DNA of 64,000 bases, from NCBI RefSeq assembly GCF_000344155.1, contig NZ_BAOQ01000011.1, positions 1-64,000 of the forward strand, given 5' to 3'. This document shows positions 1 to 8,512 of this stretch, piece by piece. The notes beneath the pieces were generated by a model, which saw nothing but the letters and a program-made list of their open reading frames with translations, had not been told where the DNA came from and did not search any database. Source of the DNA: Gordonia paraffinivorans NBRC 108238. Its GTDB lineage: Bacteria > Actinomycetota > Actinomycetes > Mycobacteriales > Mycobacteriaceae. Position 1 is the stretch's first letter; every line of letters begins with the position of its first letter. Made by a program: the position numbers and the translations under genes.

Positions 1-64
1 AGTGGGCGGTTGCGTCTCGTCTGTCGAACGACGATGTCCGAACCGCCGGCAACGGGCGGATGAG

Positions 65-98
65 AAATGCCCCGCGACCATCCGGTCGCGGGGCATTT
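65..98 (-). terminator. Terminator hairpin downstream of the universal stress gene
   Basis: A perfect 15-bp inverted repeat (65-79 with 84-98) closes on the four-base loop ATCC. It lies 30 bp past the stop of the minus-strand universal stress gene. There is no long U tract, as is usual for actinobacterial hairpin terminators. Its core CGACCATCCGGTCG also occurs in the hairpin at 3368-3410. Confidence 0.75.
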
Positions 99-128
99 GC
101 AGCCTTCATGCGAGATCAGTCTGCAGGG

Positions 129-995
129 TCAGTCAGAACCCTTGGGCACGACGATGATCGGCACCGACACCGCGCGCAGGATCTTTGCCGCGGTGGCACC
201 GAGGAAGAGCGTGCCGGGCGAGGCCAGTCGGCTCGAGCCGACCATCACGATGTCGCCGTCATGCCACTCGAGCGACGCGATGGCCTCCTCGATCGTGTCG
301 CCCTGGACGACGGTGGAGGTGACCGGGAAGTCTTCCGGCAGTTCGGCCCTCGCGGCCTCGAGCGCCTTCTGCGCGTGCTCGCTGGCCTTCTCGACGGCGG
401 CGTCCTCCGGTGCGTTCCGCCAGGGCTGCATGTCCCCGAGCGCGAGCAGCGACACGAGGCGGATCGGCCGGTGGGCGCGGATGCCACTGCGGATGGCGGT
501 CTGGAACAGCAGGGGAGCACCCGGACGGTCTCCGATCGTCACGGTGATCTCGCGGACCTCGTCGGCGCCGAGATGGGCGAATCCGGGAGGAGCGACCGCC
601 ACGGGGATCGGCGACGAGTGGAGGATGTCGTTGACGTCGGTTCCCAGGGTGTGACGACCGAGGATGCCGCCGCCGGCGCCTCCGATGACGAGGATGTCGG
701 CGGAGATGCGTCGTGCCTCGATGATGAGGCCCTCGGCCGGGTTGGGGTGCTCGGCGATCGTCGTCGTGGACTCGATGTCGTCGGGCAGGCGCGAGGCCGC
801 CTCGTCGAGCCACTTGCGCGCCGCGTGGTCGAGTGCGTCGGAGAGCTTCTCGACCGCGTCGTCGGCCCCTGGCGGCTCCGGCGGGATGACGATGCAGATC
901 TCGAGTTCGGCGTCGAAGGTCCTGGCCAGGCAGGCGCCCAACGCGACGGCATCCTCGCCGCCCGAGGTGGCGATGTATCCGACGAGTAGCTTCAT
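129..995 (-). CDS. Tandem-domain universal stress protein
   Basis: The product is a 288-residue cytoplasmic protein made of two UspA domains, the architecture of mycobacterial ATP-binding universal stress proteins, which respond to hypoxia or growth arrest. Domain 1 covers roughly residues 1-140 and domain 2 residues 150-288. Each carries the G-x2-G-x9-G-(S/T)-type nucleotide loop: GGAGGGILGRHTLGTDV at about 105-121, and GSSRLASPGTLFLGATA at about 253-269. I place the start at the ATG at 995 because a GGGAGG Shine-Dalgarno sequence (complement of 1000-1005) precedes it at proper spacing. An in-frame TTG at 1007 would overlap that site. The gene is monocistronic and divergent from glsA. The family call is firm, but the specific stress it serves cannot be read from the sequence. 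Confidence 0.9.
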   Translation of the reverse strand: MKLLVGYIATSGGEDAVALGACLARTFDAELEICIVIPPEPPGADDAVEKLSDALDHAARKWLDEAASRLPDDIESTTTIAEHPNPAEGLIIEARRISADILVIGGAGGGILGRHTLGTDVNDILHSSPIPVAVAPPGFAHLGADEVREITVTIGDRPGAPLLFQTAIRSGIRAHRPIRLVSLLALGDMQPWRNAPEDAAVEKASEHAQKALEAARAELPEDFPVTSTVVQGDTIEEAIASLEWHDGDIVMVGSSRLASPGTLFLGATAAKILRAVSVPIIVVPKGSD

Positions 996-1116
996 CGTGC
1001 CTCCCAACTACACATGACCGACCCTGTGCCAGCCTAGTCATGGTTTGCCGGCGGTTCCGGCGCGTCGGAGTCACAGCGCTGTTGTGTCACGCTGTCCGAT
1101 CGGCGTCGGACGCGCT

Positions 1117-1122
1117 TAGATT
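1117..1122 (+). promoter_or_regulatory. -10 box TAGATT of glsA, probable leaderless start
   Basis: TAGATT matches the actinobacterial TANNNT -10 consensus and ends 5 nt before the glsA ATG at 1128. No Shine-Dalgarno sequence lies between them. It belongs to a group of similarly placed boxes in this window, though its spacing is the shortest of the group. Confidence 0.5.
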
Positions 1123-1127
1123 GGCCC

Positions 1128-2561
1128 ATGGAATCCCTCGTCGACGGCTATCTGCGCCACATCATGGACAACGTCCGTCCTGACCGGTCCGGGCACGTGG
1201 CCGACTACATCCCCGAGCTGGCCCGGGTGGACCCCGAGGGGTACGCGTTGTCGTTGTGCGTGCACGACGGCCACACCTACTCGCTCGGGGACTCCGCGAC
1301 GTCGTTCACCATCCAGTCGGTGTCCAAACCGCTCACCTATGCGATGGCCCTGCATCGGCATGGTCCGGAGGCGGTCGACGCGAAGATCGGGGTGGAGCCG
1401 TCGGGCGAGGCGTTCAACGAGATCAGCGTCGACGACCGCAGGCGGCCGAAGAACCCGATGATCAACGCGGGCGCGATCTTCGCGGCCTCGATGCTGCTGC
1501 CGTCGAGGCGGGATGTCGACGAGGCCGACATCGACGCGGCCTTCACTCAGATCCTCGAGTTCTACTCCGGTTGTGCCGGCCGCCGCCTGGAGATGGATGC
1601 CGACGTCTACGCCTCCGAGAAGGCGACCGGGTCGCGCAACCGGGCGATCGCCTACATGCTCGACAGCTTCGGCGCCCTCGAGACGAGCCCCGACGCGGCA
1701 CTGGACCTCTACTTTCGTCAGTGTTCGATCCGGGTGACCACCGAGGACCTCGCCGGGATCGGCGCGACCATCGCCAACGGCGGTGAGAATCCCCGGACCG
1801 GTCGCGTCATGTTCTCCCACGAGATCGCCCAGCGCGTGCTCTCGGTCATGACGACGTGCGGCATGTACGACGGGGCGGGGGACTGGGTCACGTCGGTGGG
1901 ACTGCCGGCCAAGAGCGGCGTCGGCGGCGGGATCCTGGCGGTTCTGCCCGGCCAGCTCGGCATCGGCGTCTACTCCCCGCGACTGGACGAGCACGGCAAC
2001 AGCGTGCGCGGCGTCGAGACGTGCGAGCACCTGTCCCGGGATCTCGGGCTGCACATGTTCAACGTCACCCGCGAGAGTCGGGTGACCATCCGGTCGGTGT
2101 ACGACCTCACCGACATCCCGGTCAGCGACGACTGGACCGATCGGGAGCGCAGCTACCTCCGCACCTGCCGCGACAAGGTCCGTGTCTACGAACTCCAGGG
2201 CGACCTCACGTTCGCGGGCGCCGAGAGCGTGCACCGGAGGCTCCTCTCCGACATGGACGACTACGCCGCGGTCATCGTGGAGATCTCGCGTCTCGGAGTC
2301 GTCGACGCGGTGGCGCGAACCATGGTCCTGAGCATCAAACGCGCACTCTCCGACACCGGCCGGCGTGCGGCGCTCGTCGATCCCGACGGGCTCGTGCGGG
2401 CCTGGGTGGAACGACAGCGTGAAGCGTGGACGAATCCGAAAGACAGTGCGCCGGTTGACCTGAAGGGCTTCGATCCGGCGCTGCCGCATGTGCACGCGAC
2501 GATGGAGGAGGCGATACTCGACGTCGAGACCTTTCTGCTGAAGGACGCCTACGACGAGTGA
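1128..2561 (+). CDS. glsA: Glutaminase with C-terminal STAS domain
   Basis: A 477-residue enzyme predicted to hydrolyse glutamine to glutamate and ammonia in the cytoplasm. The beta-lactamase-like glutaminase fold spans about residues 1-310. The catalytic Ser-x-x-Lys is visible as S64-V-S-K67 in TIQSVSKP, and the family motifs KNPMINAGAI and LPAKSGVGGG follow. From about residue 350 a STAS-type segment (YELQGDLTFAGAESVHRRLL onward) is fused to the catalytic domain. That makes the protein about 160 residues longer than simple bacterial glutaminases, and STAS fusions of this kind are known in actinobacteria. The STAS part may bind a nucleotide or a partner protein and gate activity; this is inference. 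The gene stands alone, divergent from the universal stress gene. Confidence 0.93.
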   Translation: MESLVDGYLRHIMDNVRPDRSGHVADYIPELARVDPEGYALSLCVHDGHTYSLGDSATSFTIQSVSKPLTYAMALHRHGPEAVDAKIGVEPSGEAFNEISVDDRRRPKNPMINAGAIFAASMLLPSRRDVDEADIDAAFTQILEFYSGCAGRRLEMDADVYASEKATGSRNRAIAYMLDSFGALETSPDAALDLYFRQCSIRVTTEDLAGIGATIANGGENPRTGRVMFSHEIAQRVLSVMTTCGMYDGAGDWVTSVGLPAKSGVGGGILAVLPGQLGIGVYSPRLDEHGNSVRGVETCEHLSRDLGLHMFNVTRESRVTIRSVYDLTDIPVSDDWTDRERSYLRTCRDKVRVYELQGDLTFAGAESVHRRLLSDMDDYAAVIVEISRLGVVDAVARTMVLSIKRALSDTGRRAALVDPDGLVRAWVERQREAWTNPKDSAPVDLKGFDPALPHVHATMEEAILDVETFLLKDAYDE

Positions 2562-2651
2562 CCCGGCGCGACGGCCCCGCGGCGGTCCGGTGTTTTCCGG
2601 AGGCGGCGCCAGACCCGGCGCGGGGACGTGAGGCCACCGCTGCCGATGCCC

Positions 2652-2657
2652 TAGGGT
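2652..2657 (+). promoter_or_regulatory. -10 box TAGGGT of nucS, leaderless
   Basis: TAGGGT ends exactly 6 nt before the GTG start at 2664 and no ribosome-binding site is present. Transcription would therefore begin at or within a base of the start codon. Confidence 0.65.
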
Positions 2658-2663
2658 GGGCAC

Positions 2664-3347
2664 GTGCGTCTCGTCATCGCTGAGTGTCAGGTCGACTACG
2701 TCGGGCGGCTGACCGCCCACCTCCCCATGGCCAAGAGGCTGTTGCTCATCAAGTCCGACGGGTCGGTCAGCGTGCACGCGGACGACCGCGCGTACAAGCC
2801 GCTGAACTGGATGAGCCCGCCGTGCTGGCTCACCGAGGCCGCCGTGCCGGACGGGACCGAGGCCGAGGCCTATTGGGTCGTGACCAACAAGGCCGGCGAG
2901 GAGCTCCGGATCACCATCGCGTCGATCGAGCACGACTCGCAGCACGAGCTGGGCGTCGATCCCGGCCTGGTGAAGGACGGCGTCGAGGCCCACCTGCAGG
3001 AGCTGCTCGCCGAACACATCGAGGCGCTCGGGCCCGGTCACACCCTGATCCGCCGGGAGTACATGACCGCGATCGGACCGGTCGACATCCTCTGCCGCGA
3101 CGCGGAGGGAAAGACCGTCGCCGTCGAGATCAAACGACGCGGCGAGATCGACGGTGTCGAGCAGCTCACGCGTTATCTCGAGCTGCTCAACCGCGACACC
3201 ACGCTGGCCCCGGTGTCCGGGGTCTTCGCCGCGCAGCAGATCAAGCCGCAGGCCCGCACGCTCGCGGAGGATCGCGGAATCCGTTGCGTCGTGCTCGATT
3301 ACGACGCCCTGCGCGGTGCGGAGAGCAACGAGTTCCGGCTGTTCTAG
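2664..3347 (+). CDS. nucS: Mismatch-specific endonuclease NucS (EndoMS)
   Basis: The 227-residue homologue of Rv1321. NucS/EndoMS cuts both strands at DNA mismatches and provides the non-canonical mismatch repair of actinobacteria that lack MutS/MutL. The N-terminal dimerisation domain covers about residues 1-115 and the RecB-like nuclease domain about 120-227. Catalytic residues are visible: D141 in GPVDILCRD, then E155 and K157 in VAVEIKRRG. The C-terminal residues FRLF resemble the short tail that lets this family bind the beta sliding clamp. The GTG start at 2664 fits both the conserved N-terminus [12 protein letters not shown] and the upstream -10 box. The gene is monocistronic, with a strong hairpin just after it. 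Confidence 0.97.
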   Translation: MRLVIAECQVDYVGRLTAHLPMAKRLLLIKSDGSVSVHADDRAYKPLNWMSPPCWLTEAAVPDGTEAEAYWVVTNKAGEELRITIASIEHDSQHELGVDPGLVKDGVEAHLQELLAEHIEALGPGHTLIRREYMTAIGPVDILCRDAEGKTVAVEIKRRGEIDGVEQLTRYLELLNRDTTLAPVSGVFAAQQIKPQARTLAEDRGIRCVVLDYDALRGAESNEFRLF

Positions 3348-3367
3348 AACAGCCCTGACATGACACG

Positions 3368-3410
3368 ACGCAGGGCCGCGCCGACCATCCGGTCGGTCGC
3401 GGCCCTGCGT
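3368..3410. terminator. Bidirectional terminator between convergent nucS and DivIVA-like gene
   Basis: A 19-bp stem (3368-3386 with 3391-3410, one bulged base) closes on the loop ATCC. It sits between the 3' ends of two convergent genes and can serve both. It shares the core CGACCATCCGGTCG with the hairpin at 65-98. Confidence 0.8.
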
Positions 3411-3423
3411 CATGTTCGGCGTC

Positions 3424-4377
3424 TCAGGCGTTCGCGCGCGCGTCGGGCGACAGCTTGCGGTTGAGCAACTCGAGATCGTCGGTCTCCGACAGCAACTCGT
3501 ACTCGGAGTCCTCCGGGCGCGCCAGCAGCTCGGGCAGCTCCGCCAGTTGCTCGCGGAGCCGTCCGAGGTTCGCGGCGATCTCCTGGCGGGTGTGGTCGGC
3601 GGCCTGGGCCATCTCGCGGGACCGGCTCAGACGCTCGTTGGCGATGTCGAGGGCGGTCTGCCGGATGTGGGCGGCCTCGTCGAGGGCACGTTCGCGCTGG
3701 TCGGCGAGCTCGGCTTCCTGACGCTCCCGCTGCTCGGCCAATTCGCGCCGGGTGACCTCTGTCAGCTCTGCGGCCTCCGCCTCGGCCTTCTCCACGATGC
3801 GGCGGGCCTCTTCGTGGGCAGCCTGCATGGTCGTGGAGTGCTCGGCCTCCATGGCGGCGGTGCGCTCGGCGATCAGGCGGGCCGACTCCGCCTCGTTCTT
3901 GGCCGCGGTCTCCTTCATCTCGCGGGCCCGCGCGGACGCCTCGTCGAGCATCTTCGTGGCGGCGGCCTCGGCCTCGCTGCGGACGCGTTCCGCCTCGGCG
4001 GCGGCCTCGGCGCGCATGTCGTCGGCTTCCTGACGCGCGACCGACAGCGTCTCGGCGGCCTCGGCGGAGGCCTCGGCACGCATCTCCGAGGCCTCGTCGG
4101 AGGCGAGCTGGAGCATGCGGGACAGCCGCTCGCTCATCCCCTGGGCGGTGGTCGGCGGAACCGACAGCTTGTCGACCTCGCGCCGCAGCTCGGCTATCTC
4201 CTGGCGCGCCTCTTCGAGATGGGCGGCGAGCTCGTTGGCGTTGGCGGTGGCGGCGTCGCGATCCGCGGCGAGGACCCGCAACTCGGCGTCGAGTCGCCGG
4301 AGGTGCTCGGCGACCTGCTCACGGTCATAACCGCGCATCACGATCGCGAAGGGCAATTGCCGTGCAGGACCTGACAT
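3424..4377 (-). CDS. DivIVA-like coiled-coil protein
   Basis: A 317-residue cytoplasmic protein. Residues 8-26 (LPFAIVMRGYDREQVAEHL) match the DivIVA-type N-terminal signature found in Wag31 and its relatives. Almost everything from residue 30 to 290 is charged, alanine/glutamate-rich heptad sequence that predicts one long coiled coil. Proteins of this class act in polar growth, septum placement or membrane-associated scaffolding in mycolic-acid bacteria. This one is not Wag31 itself, which sits next to the ftsZ/sepF cluster, and its exact role cannot be assigned. The reading frame continues far upstream without a stop, but the ATG at 4377 fits the domain start and lies 7 nt after a TANNNT box. 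The methylmalonyl-CoA epimerase gene lies upstream on the same strand, separated by a hairpin. Confidence 0.82.
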   Translation of the reverse strand: MSGPARQLPFAIVMRGYDREQVAEHLRRLDAELRVLAADRDAATANANELAAHLEEARQEIAELRREVDKLSVPPTTAQGMSERLSRMLQLASDEASEMRAEASAEAAETLSVARQEADDMRAEAAAEAERVRSEAEAAATKMLDEASARAREMKETAAKNEAESARLIAERTAAMEAEHSTTMQAAHEEARRIVEKAEAEAAELTEVTRRELAEQRERQEAELADQRERALDEAAHIRQTALDIANERLSRSREMAQAADHTRQEIAANLGRLREQLAELPELLARPEDSEYELLSETDDLELLNRKLSPDARANA

Positions 4378-4384
4378 GACGGCC

Positions 4385-4390
4385 AGTGTA
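4385..4390 (-). promoter_or_regulatory. -10 box TACACT of the DivIVA-like gene, leaderless
   Basis: On the minus strand TACACT ends 7 nt before the ATG at 4377. No Shine-Dalgarno sequence is present. Confidence 0.55.
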
Positions 4391-4486
4391 TCGGAGGAGC
4401 GTGCCGCGGGAGCCCCGTCGACCGGGCGGGTCCGCCCACGTCGACGCCCCGTCGGTTCGGCGTCCGGAGTCCGTTCGCGAGACGAC

Positions 4487-4517
4487 GATGCCGGTGGAGC
4501 GGGGCTCCACCGGCATC
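4487..4517 (-). terminator. Terminator hairpin after the epimerase gene
   Basis: A perfect 14-bp stem (4487-4500 with 4504-4517) closes on three G residues. It lies between the 3' end of the minus-strand epimerase gene (4646) and the start of the DivIVA-like gene, so it should separate their transcripts. Nothing else is seen in 4391-4645. Confidence 0.7.
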
Positions 4518-4645
4518 TGTTTCGGGCATGGGCCCGAGGCGCTTTCGAGTATGAGCGGCAGGCGCGGTCGGATGAGCGGGGGCGCCGAGGAGACCCGTGG
4601 TCAGTGCGTCCTGCCGTCAGGGGCCCTCGCCTGCGACCCTCGTCG

Positions 4646-5128
4646 TCAGTGCGCCGCGTCGGCCGCGGGCTCGACGAGCTCGAGCAGCACGCCGCCGGCG
4701 TCCTTCGGATGGACGAAGTTGATACGCGAGTTCGCGGTGCCGCGCTTGGCCTCCGGGTAGAGGAGGCGGACACCCGCGCCGGTGAGGCGGGCGGCCACGG
4801 CGTCGATGTCGGTGACCCGCACCGCCAGCTGCTGGAGACCGGGGCCGTTGCGGTCGATGAACTTGGCGATGGTGGAGGACTCGTCGAGCGGGGCGAGCAA
4901 CTGGATGAGCGTGCCGCCGCCGGCCGGGCCGACCATGGCCTCCTCGACGCCCTGTTCCTCGTTGGTCTCCTGATGCAGCGACTCGAACCCGAGGTGTGTC
5001 GCATACCACTTCTTGGCGGCTTCCAGGTCCGGAACGGCGATACCGACGTGGTCGATCGCGACGACGAGGTCGGAGATCAGCGCGGTCGCGCCTGCGGGGG
5101 TACTGGGGTCAGTTGCAGAGGTGCTCAT
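4646..5128 (-). CDS. Methylmalonyl-CoA epimerase, VOC fold
   Basis: A 160-residue homologue of Rv1322A, predicted to interconvert (2R)- and (2S)-methylmalonyl-CoA in propionyl-CoA catabolism. Two betaalphabetabetabeta modules are visible. In the Propionibacterium shermanii enzyme the metal is held by H12, Q65, H91 and E141. The aligned positions here are H27 (AIDHVGIAV), Q76 (LIQLL), Q100 (GPGLQQLAV) and E150 (VLLELVEP), so one histidine ligand is replaced by glutamine. That is either a subfamily variation or a shift in metal or substrate. The ATG at 5128 has a TACCGT box exactly 6 nt upstream, so the start is probably leaderless. The gene is divergent from a thiolase, consistent with acyl-CoA metabolism. 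Confidence 0.85.
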   Translation of the reverse strand: MSTSATDPSTPAGATALISDLVVAIDHVGIAVPDLEAAKKWYATHLGFESLHQETNEEQGVEEAMVGPAGGGTLIQLLAPLDESSTIAKFIDRNGPGLQQLAVRVTDIDAVAARLTGAGVRLLYPEAKRGTANSRINFVHPKDAGGVLLELVEPAADAAH

Positions 5129-5134
5129 GTCACA

Positions 5135-5140
5135 ACGGTA
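5135..5140 (-). promoter_or_regulatory. -10 box TACCGT of the epimerase gene, leaderless
   Basis: On the minus strand TACCGT ends 6 nt before the ATG at 5128. It lies in the 85-bp divergent region shared with the thiolase gene. Confidence 0.6.
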
Positions 5141-5213
5141 GCGTTGTGGGTCAGAGCGCACAGAGCGGGCGCTCGGTAAGCCCCCTCGCACGACATCCCC
5201 GGAGGTTCCCTCA

Positions 5214-6416
5214 ATGTCCTCGAACGCTGACAACACGACGGTCATCGTCGCCGGCGCACGCACCCCGTTCGGCCGCCTGTTGGGGTCGCTGAAGGACTTC
5301 AGCGCCGTCGACCTCGGAGCGATCGCGGTCAAGGGCGCCCTGGAGAAGTCCGGTGTCCCGGCCTCGGCGGTCGACTACGTCATCATGGGCCAGGTGCTGA
5401 CCGCGGGGGCGGGTCAGATGCCGGCCCGCCAGACCGCCATCAAGGCCGGTATCCCGTGGGATGTCCCGACCCTGACCATCAACAAGATGTGCCTGTCGGG
5501 CATCGACGCGATCGCGCTCGCCGACCAGCTCATCCGCGCCGGTGAGTTCGAATGCGTCGTGGCCGGCGGCCAGGAGTCGATGACCCAGGCCCCGCACCTG
5601 CTGCCGAAGAGCCGCACCGGCTTCAAGTACGGCAACACCGAGCTCGTCGACCACACCGCCTTCGACGGACTGCACGACGCCTTCACCGACCAGCCGATGG
5701 GCGCACTGACCGAGCAGGGCAACGACACCGACGGCTTCACCCGCGAGCAGCAGGACGAGGTCGCGGCCCGCAGCCACCAGCGCGCCGCGGCGGCCTGGAA
5801 GAACGGCCTGTTCGACGACGAAGTCGTCCCGGTGGAGATCCCGCAGCGCAAGGGCGACCCGATCGTCTTCAACGAGGACGAGGGCATCCGCGCCAACACC
5901 ACCGTCGAGTCGCTCGCCGGCCTGCGCCCGGCCTTCCGCAAGGACGGCACCATCACCGCGGGCAACTCGTCGCAGATCTCCGACGGCGCGGCCGCGGTCA
6001 TCGTGATGTCCAAGGCGAAGGCCGAGGAGTTCGGCGTGTCCTGGATCGCCGAGATCGGCGCCCACGGCGTCGTCGCCGGCCCCGACTCGAGCCTGCAGGC
6101 GCAGCCGGCCAACGCCATCGCGAAGGCCTGCGCCCGCGAGGGCATCGACCCCGCCGACCTCGACCTCATCGAGATCAACGAGGCCTTCGCAGCTGTGGGC
6201 CTGGCATCGACCAAGCAGCTCGGCGTCGACCCGGAGAAGGTGAACGTCAACGGCGGCGCCATCGCCATCGGCCACCCGATCGGCACCTCCGGCGCCCGCA
6301 TCACCCTGCACCTCGCACTGGAGCTCAAGCGTCGCGGCGGCGGCATCGGCGCGGCCGCACTGTGCGGTGCCGGCGGCCAGGGCGACGCCCTGATCGTCCG
6401 CGTCCCGAAGGCCTGA
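5214..6416 (+). CDS. Acetyl-CoA C-acetyltransferase (FadA4-like thiolase)
   Basis: A 400-residue thiolase, homologous to the gene next to the epimerase in M. tuberculosis (Rv1323, fadA4). It condenses or cleaves acetoacetyl-CoA in the cytoplasm. The acylated cysteine is C93 in [11 protein letters not shown]. The NEAFA motif follows at about 322, [10 protein letters not shown] at about 353, and the second cysteine lies in [10 protein letters not shown] near 384. Length and motifs are typical of degradative/biosynthetic class II thiolases. The ATG at 5214 is preceded by a good GGAGG site. A hairpin follows the stop, so it is probably transcribed alone, divergently from the epimerase. Confidence 0.93.
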   Translation: MSSNADNTTVIVAGARTPFGRLLGSLKDFSAVDLGAIAVKGALEKSGVPASAVDYVIMGQVLTAGAGQMPARQTAIKAGIPWDVPTLTINKMCLSGIDAIALADQLIRAGEFECVVAGGQESMTQAPHLLPKSRTGFKYGNTELVDHTAFDGLHDAFTDQPMGALTEQGNDTDGFTREQQDEVAARSHQRAAAAWKNGLFDDEVVPVEIPQRKGDPIVFNEDEGIRANTTVESLAGLRPAFRKDGTITAGNSSQISDGAAAVIVMSKAKAEEFGVSWIAEIGAHGVVAGPDSSLQAQPANAIAKACAREGIDPADLDLIEINEAFAAVGLASTKQLGVDPEKVNVNGGAIAIGHPIGTSGARITLHLALELKRRGGGIGAAALCGAGGQGDALIVRVPKA

Positions 6417-6427
6417 GGGGCCTACCG

Positions 6428-6444
6428 ACGGGCCTGAGGCCCGT
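6428..6444 (+). terminator. Terminator hairpin after the thiolase gene
   Basis: A 7-bp GC stem (ACGGGCC with GGCCCGT) around the loop TGA lies 12 bp after the thiolase stop. Confidence 0.55.
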
Positions 6445-6519
6445 TCCGAACCGGTCCGACGGGGGAGACGTCTACTACACTTTGTCGTAGGCGGCTCCCC
6501 CGTTCGGCACAATGGAGCC

Positions 6520-6915
6520 ATGTTGTCTTTCTTCGACCTCACCACCCCCGCGAAGCGCTTTCGGTTCATCGCCGTGGCCGAGGCCATCACGTGGGCGTGG
6601 CTGATCGTCGGCATGATCCTCAAGCGCGTCAACGACGATCCCGAGGCCATCGCGCTGCCGGGTGCCGTCCACGGCGCGGTGTTCATCGTCTTCGTGCTGG
6701 TCTCGCTGGTCAGCCACTTCCAGCTGAAGTGGAACGCCGTGACGTGGGACCTGCGTCTCGGCGGACTCCGAATCGCCGTGCCGGTCGTGACCCTGCTGGC
6801 CCTCGTATCGAGCATCCCGCCGTTCGGCTCGCTCGTCTTCGAGTGGTGGGCCAAACGCAACGGCCACCTCGCGGAACTCTCGGCGACGGAACCGGCCGCC
6901 GAGGTCGCCGCCTGA
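6520..6915 (+). CDS. DUF3817 small membrane protein
   Basis: A 131-residue integral membrane protein with about three hydrophobic helices (roughly residues 15-35, 45-67 and 82-102) and a polar C-terminal tail. The pattern [19 protein letters not shown], then a histidine in GAVHGAVF, matches the DUF3817 family, whose function is unknown. A second family member is encoded at 26235-26585, so the window contains two paralogues. The ATG at 6520 has GGAG very close upstream; a CACAAT box ending 6 nt before the start is an alternative reading as a leaderless start. It probably heads an operon with the following three genes, which are closely spaced. Confidence 0.8.
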   Translation: MLSFFDLTTPAKRFRFIAVAEAITWAWLIVGMILKRVNDDPEAIALPGAVHGAVFIVFVLVSLVSHFQLKWNAVTWDLRLGGLRIAVPVVTLLALVSSIPPFGSLVFEWWAKRNGHLAELSATEPAAEVAA

Positions 6916-6931
6916 GCGGAGCGTCCTGCCC

Positions 6932-7246
6932 ATGATCGTCGCCTTCAGCCTCAGCCCCTCCGGCGGTGACGCCGTCGACGCCGACGGCGGGATGTCGGAG
7001 GCAGTCGCCGCGGCCGTCGAGGTCGTGCGGGCCTCCGGCCTGCCCAACCAGACCACCGCGATGTTCACCTATCTCGAGGGCGAGTGGGACGAGGTCATGG
7101 CCGTGGTGAAGGCGGCGACCGAGGCGGTCGCCGCCCGCGCACCGCGGGTCGGCCTCGTGCTCAAGGCCGACATCCGTCCCGGCCACACCGGCGAGCTGAC
7201 CGGCAAGGTCGAGCGCGTCGAACGTCATCTCGACCCGGATTCCTGA
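6932..7246 (+). CDS. MTH1187/YkoF-type thiamine-binding-like protein
   Basis: A 104-residue protein of the MTH1187/UPF0045 family. It has the signature start [11 protein letters not shown], the segment [21 protein letters not shown] and the end [13 protein letters not shown]. Relatives form small ferredoxin-like tetramers, and some bind thiamine or a related ligand. The length is typical of the family. The gene begins 16 bp after the DUF3817 gene, and its TGA directly abuts the ATG of the transporter that follows, so the two are translationally linked. Coupling to a transporter suggests a ligand-sensing or delivery role, but that is inference. Confidence 0.85.
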   Translation: MIVAFSLSPSGGDAVDADGGMSEAVAAAVEVVRASGLPNQTTAMFTYLEGEWDEVMAVVKAATEAVAARAPRVGLVLKADIRPGHTGELTGKVERVERHLDPDS

Positions 7247-8512
7247 ATGCGGGTGATCGCCGCGGCCCCGCCACGCCGGTCCCGACGCGCGGTCGCGGCG
7301 ATCTTCGCCCTCAACGGGTTCCTGGCCGCGATGTGGGTCGCCCACATCCCGGTCATCAGCGACCGCACCGGCGTCGGTCACGACGAACTCGGCGGACTGC
7401 TGCTCCTCCTCGGCGCCGCGGCGTTCGTCGGCATGCAGCTCTGCGGTCCGCTGATCGACCGCTGGGGCTCGCGACCGCTCACCATCGCGGCGGCCTGCCT
7501 GCTCTCCGCCGTGATCGTGACGCCGGTCCTCGCGGTCGACACGGTCACACTCGGCGCGGCCCTCGCCGCCTTCGGCTTCGCCAACGGCTGTCTCGACGTC
7601 TCCATGAACGCTCAGGCCGTGGCGGTCGAACGCGCCTACGGCCGCCCGATCATGTCCTCGTTCCACGGCTGGTTCTCGGCGGGCGGCCTCGTCGGGTCGG
7701 GTGTGGTCGCGGTGACGCTGTGGACCGACGCCGGGGTCGTTCCGACCGTCGCCTGCGCGGCGGCGGCAGGCCTCGTGGTGGTGGCCGTGGTGGCCGCAGA
7801 CCTCCGCGGCCGGGAGTCGCTCGGCGCGGCCGCCCCGGGCGGTATCGGGGACGAGACCGCGAGCGACGCGAAAGCGTCGAGCTCCTGGTGGGAGCTGGTC
7901 GATCGCCGCCGGCTGGTGCTGCTCGCGGTCGTCGCCTTCGGCCTGATGCTCGGCGAGGGGACCGCCTACGACTGGAGCGCGCTGCAGATCGTCGAGTCCC
8001 ATGACACCGCCGAGGCACTCGGCGCCGTTGCCTTCGGCGCGTTCAGCGCGACGATGACCATCACCCGGTTCGTCGTCGACCGGGCGGTCGGCGCCGTGGG
8101 TGCGGTCCGCGTCCTGCGCGGCGGCGCGCTCGTGGGCATCGCCGGGATGGCGCTGGCCATCTGCGCTCCCGGCCCGGTGCTCTCGCTCGTCGGCTGGGCG
8201 ATCTTCGGCGCGGGCCTGGCCGGATTGATCCCCCAGATCTTCACCGCGGCCGGCAACCTCACCGACGGAACCGGCGGCCGAAGCATCTCGGTCGTCGTCG
8301 GCATCGGCTACCTCGGCCTGCTGGCCGGGCCCGCGGTCGTCGGGTTCATCAGCAGCAGAACGTCTCTGGACGTCGGGCTCCTCGCGGCGATCGCGGCACT
8401 GATGCCGGCGGTGTGCCTCGCCGGCGTCGTGGGATCGCGAGACGGTTCGTCGTCCGCGGTCGGCGAACCTCGGACATCCGAGCCGGGCGGTCGTGCCACA
8501 CTAGAGGAGTGA
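7247..8512 (+). CDS. Major facilitator superfamily transporter
   Basis: A 421-residue inner-membrane transporter with about twelve hydrophobic helices. It has an MFS loop 2-3 motif (GPLIDRWGSRPLT, residues about 66-78) and a conserved FANGCLDVSMNAQAV segment typical of the YfcJ/YbjJ-like branch of MFS permeases. The substrate cannot be read from the sequence. Its start codon abuts the stop of the thiamine-binding-like gene, and its last codons overlap the GTG of the thioredoxin-like gene by 4 bp (GTGA), so it sits inside a translationally coupled operon. The tail after about residue 395 is polar and cytoplasmic. Confidence 0.85.
   Translation: MRVIAAAPPRRSRRAVAAIFALNGFLAAMWVAHIPVISDRTGVGHDELGGLLLLLGAAAFVGMQLCGPLIDRWGSRPLTIAAACLLSAVIVTPVLAVDTVTLGAALAAFGFANGCLDVSMNAQAVAVERAYGRPIMSSFHGWFSAGGLVGSGVVAVTLWTDAGVVPTVACAAAAGLVVVAVVAADLRGRESLGAAAPGGIGDETASDAKASSSWWELVDRRRLVLLAVVAFGLMLGEGTAYDWSALQIVESHDTAEALGAVAFGAFSATMTITRFVVDRAVGAVGAVRVLRGGALVGIAGMALAICAPGPVLSLVGWAIFGAGLAGLIPQIFTAAGNLTDGTGGRSISVVVGIGYLGLLAGPAVVGFISSRTSLDVGLLAAIAALMPAVCLAGVVGSRDGSSSAVGEPRTSEPGGRATLEE

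Noticed and set aside
1116..3413. 765-residue minus-strand frame opposite glsA and nucS
   Set aside because: It covers two clear genes and an intergenic promoter and has no family similarity.
3424..5004. 526-residue extension of the DivIVA-like protein upstream to 5004
   Set aside because: The added part overlaps the epimerase gene and a terminator hairpin. The conserved domain begins just after the ATG at 4377.
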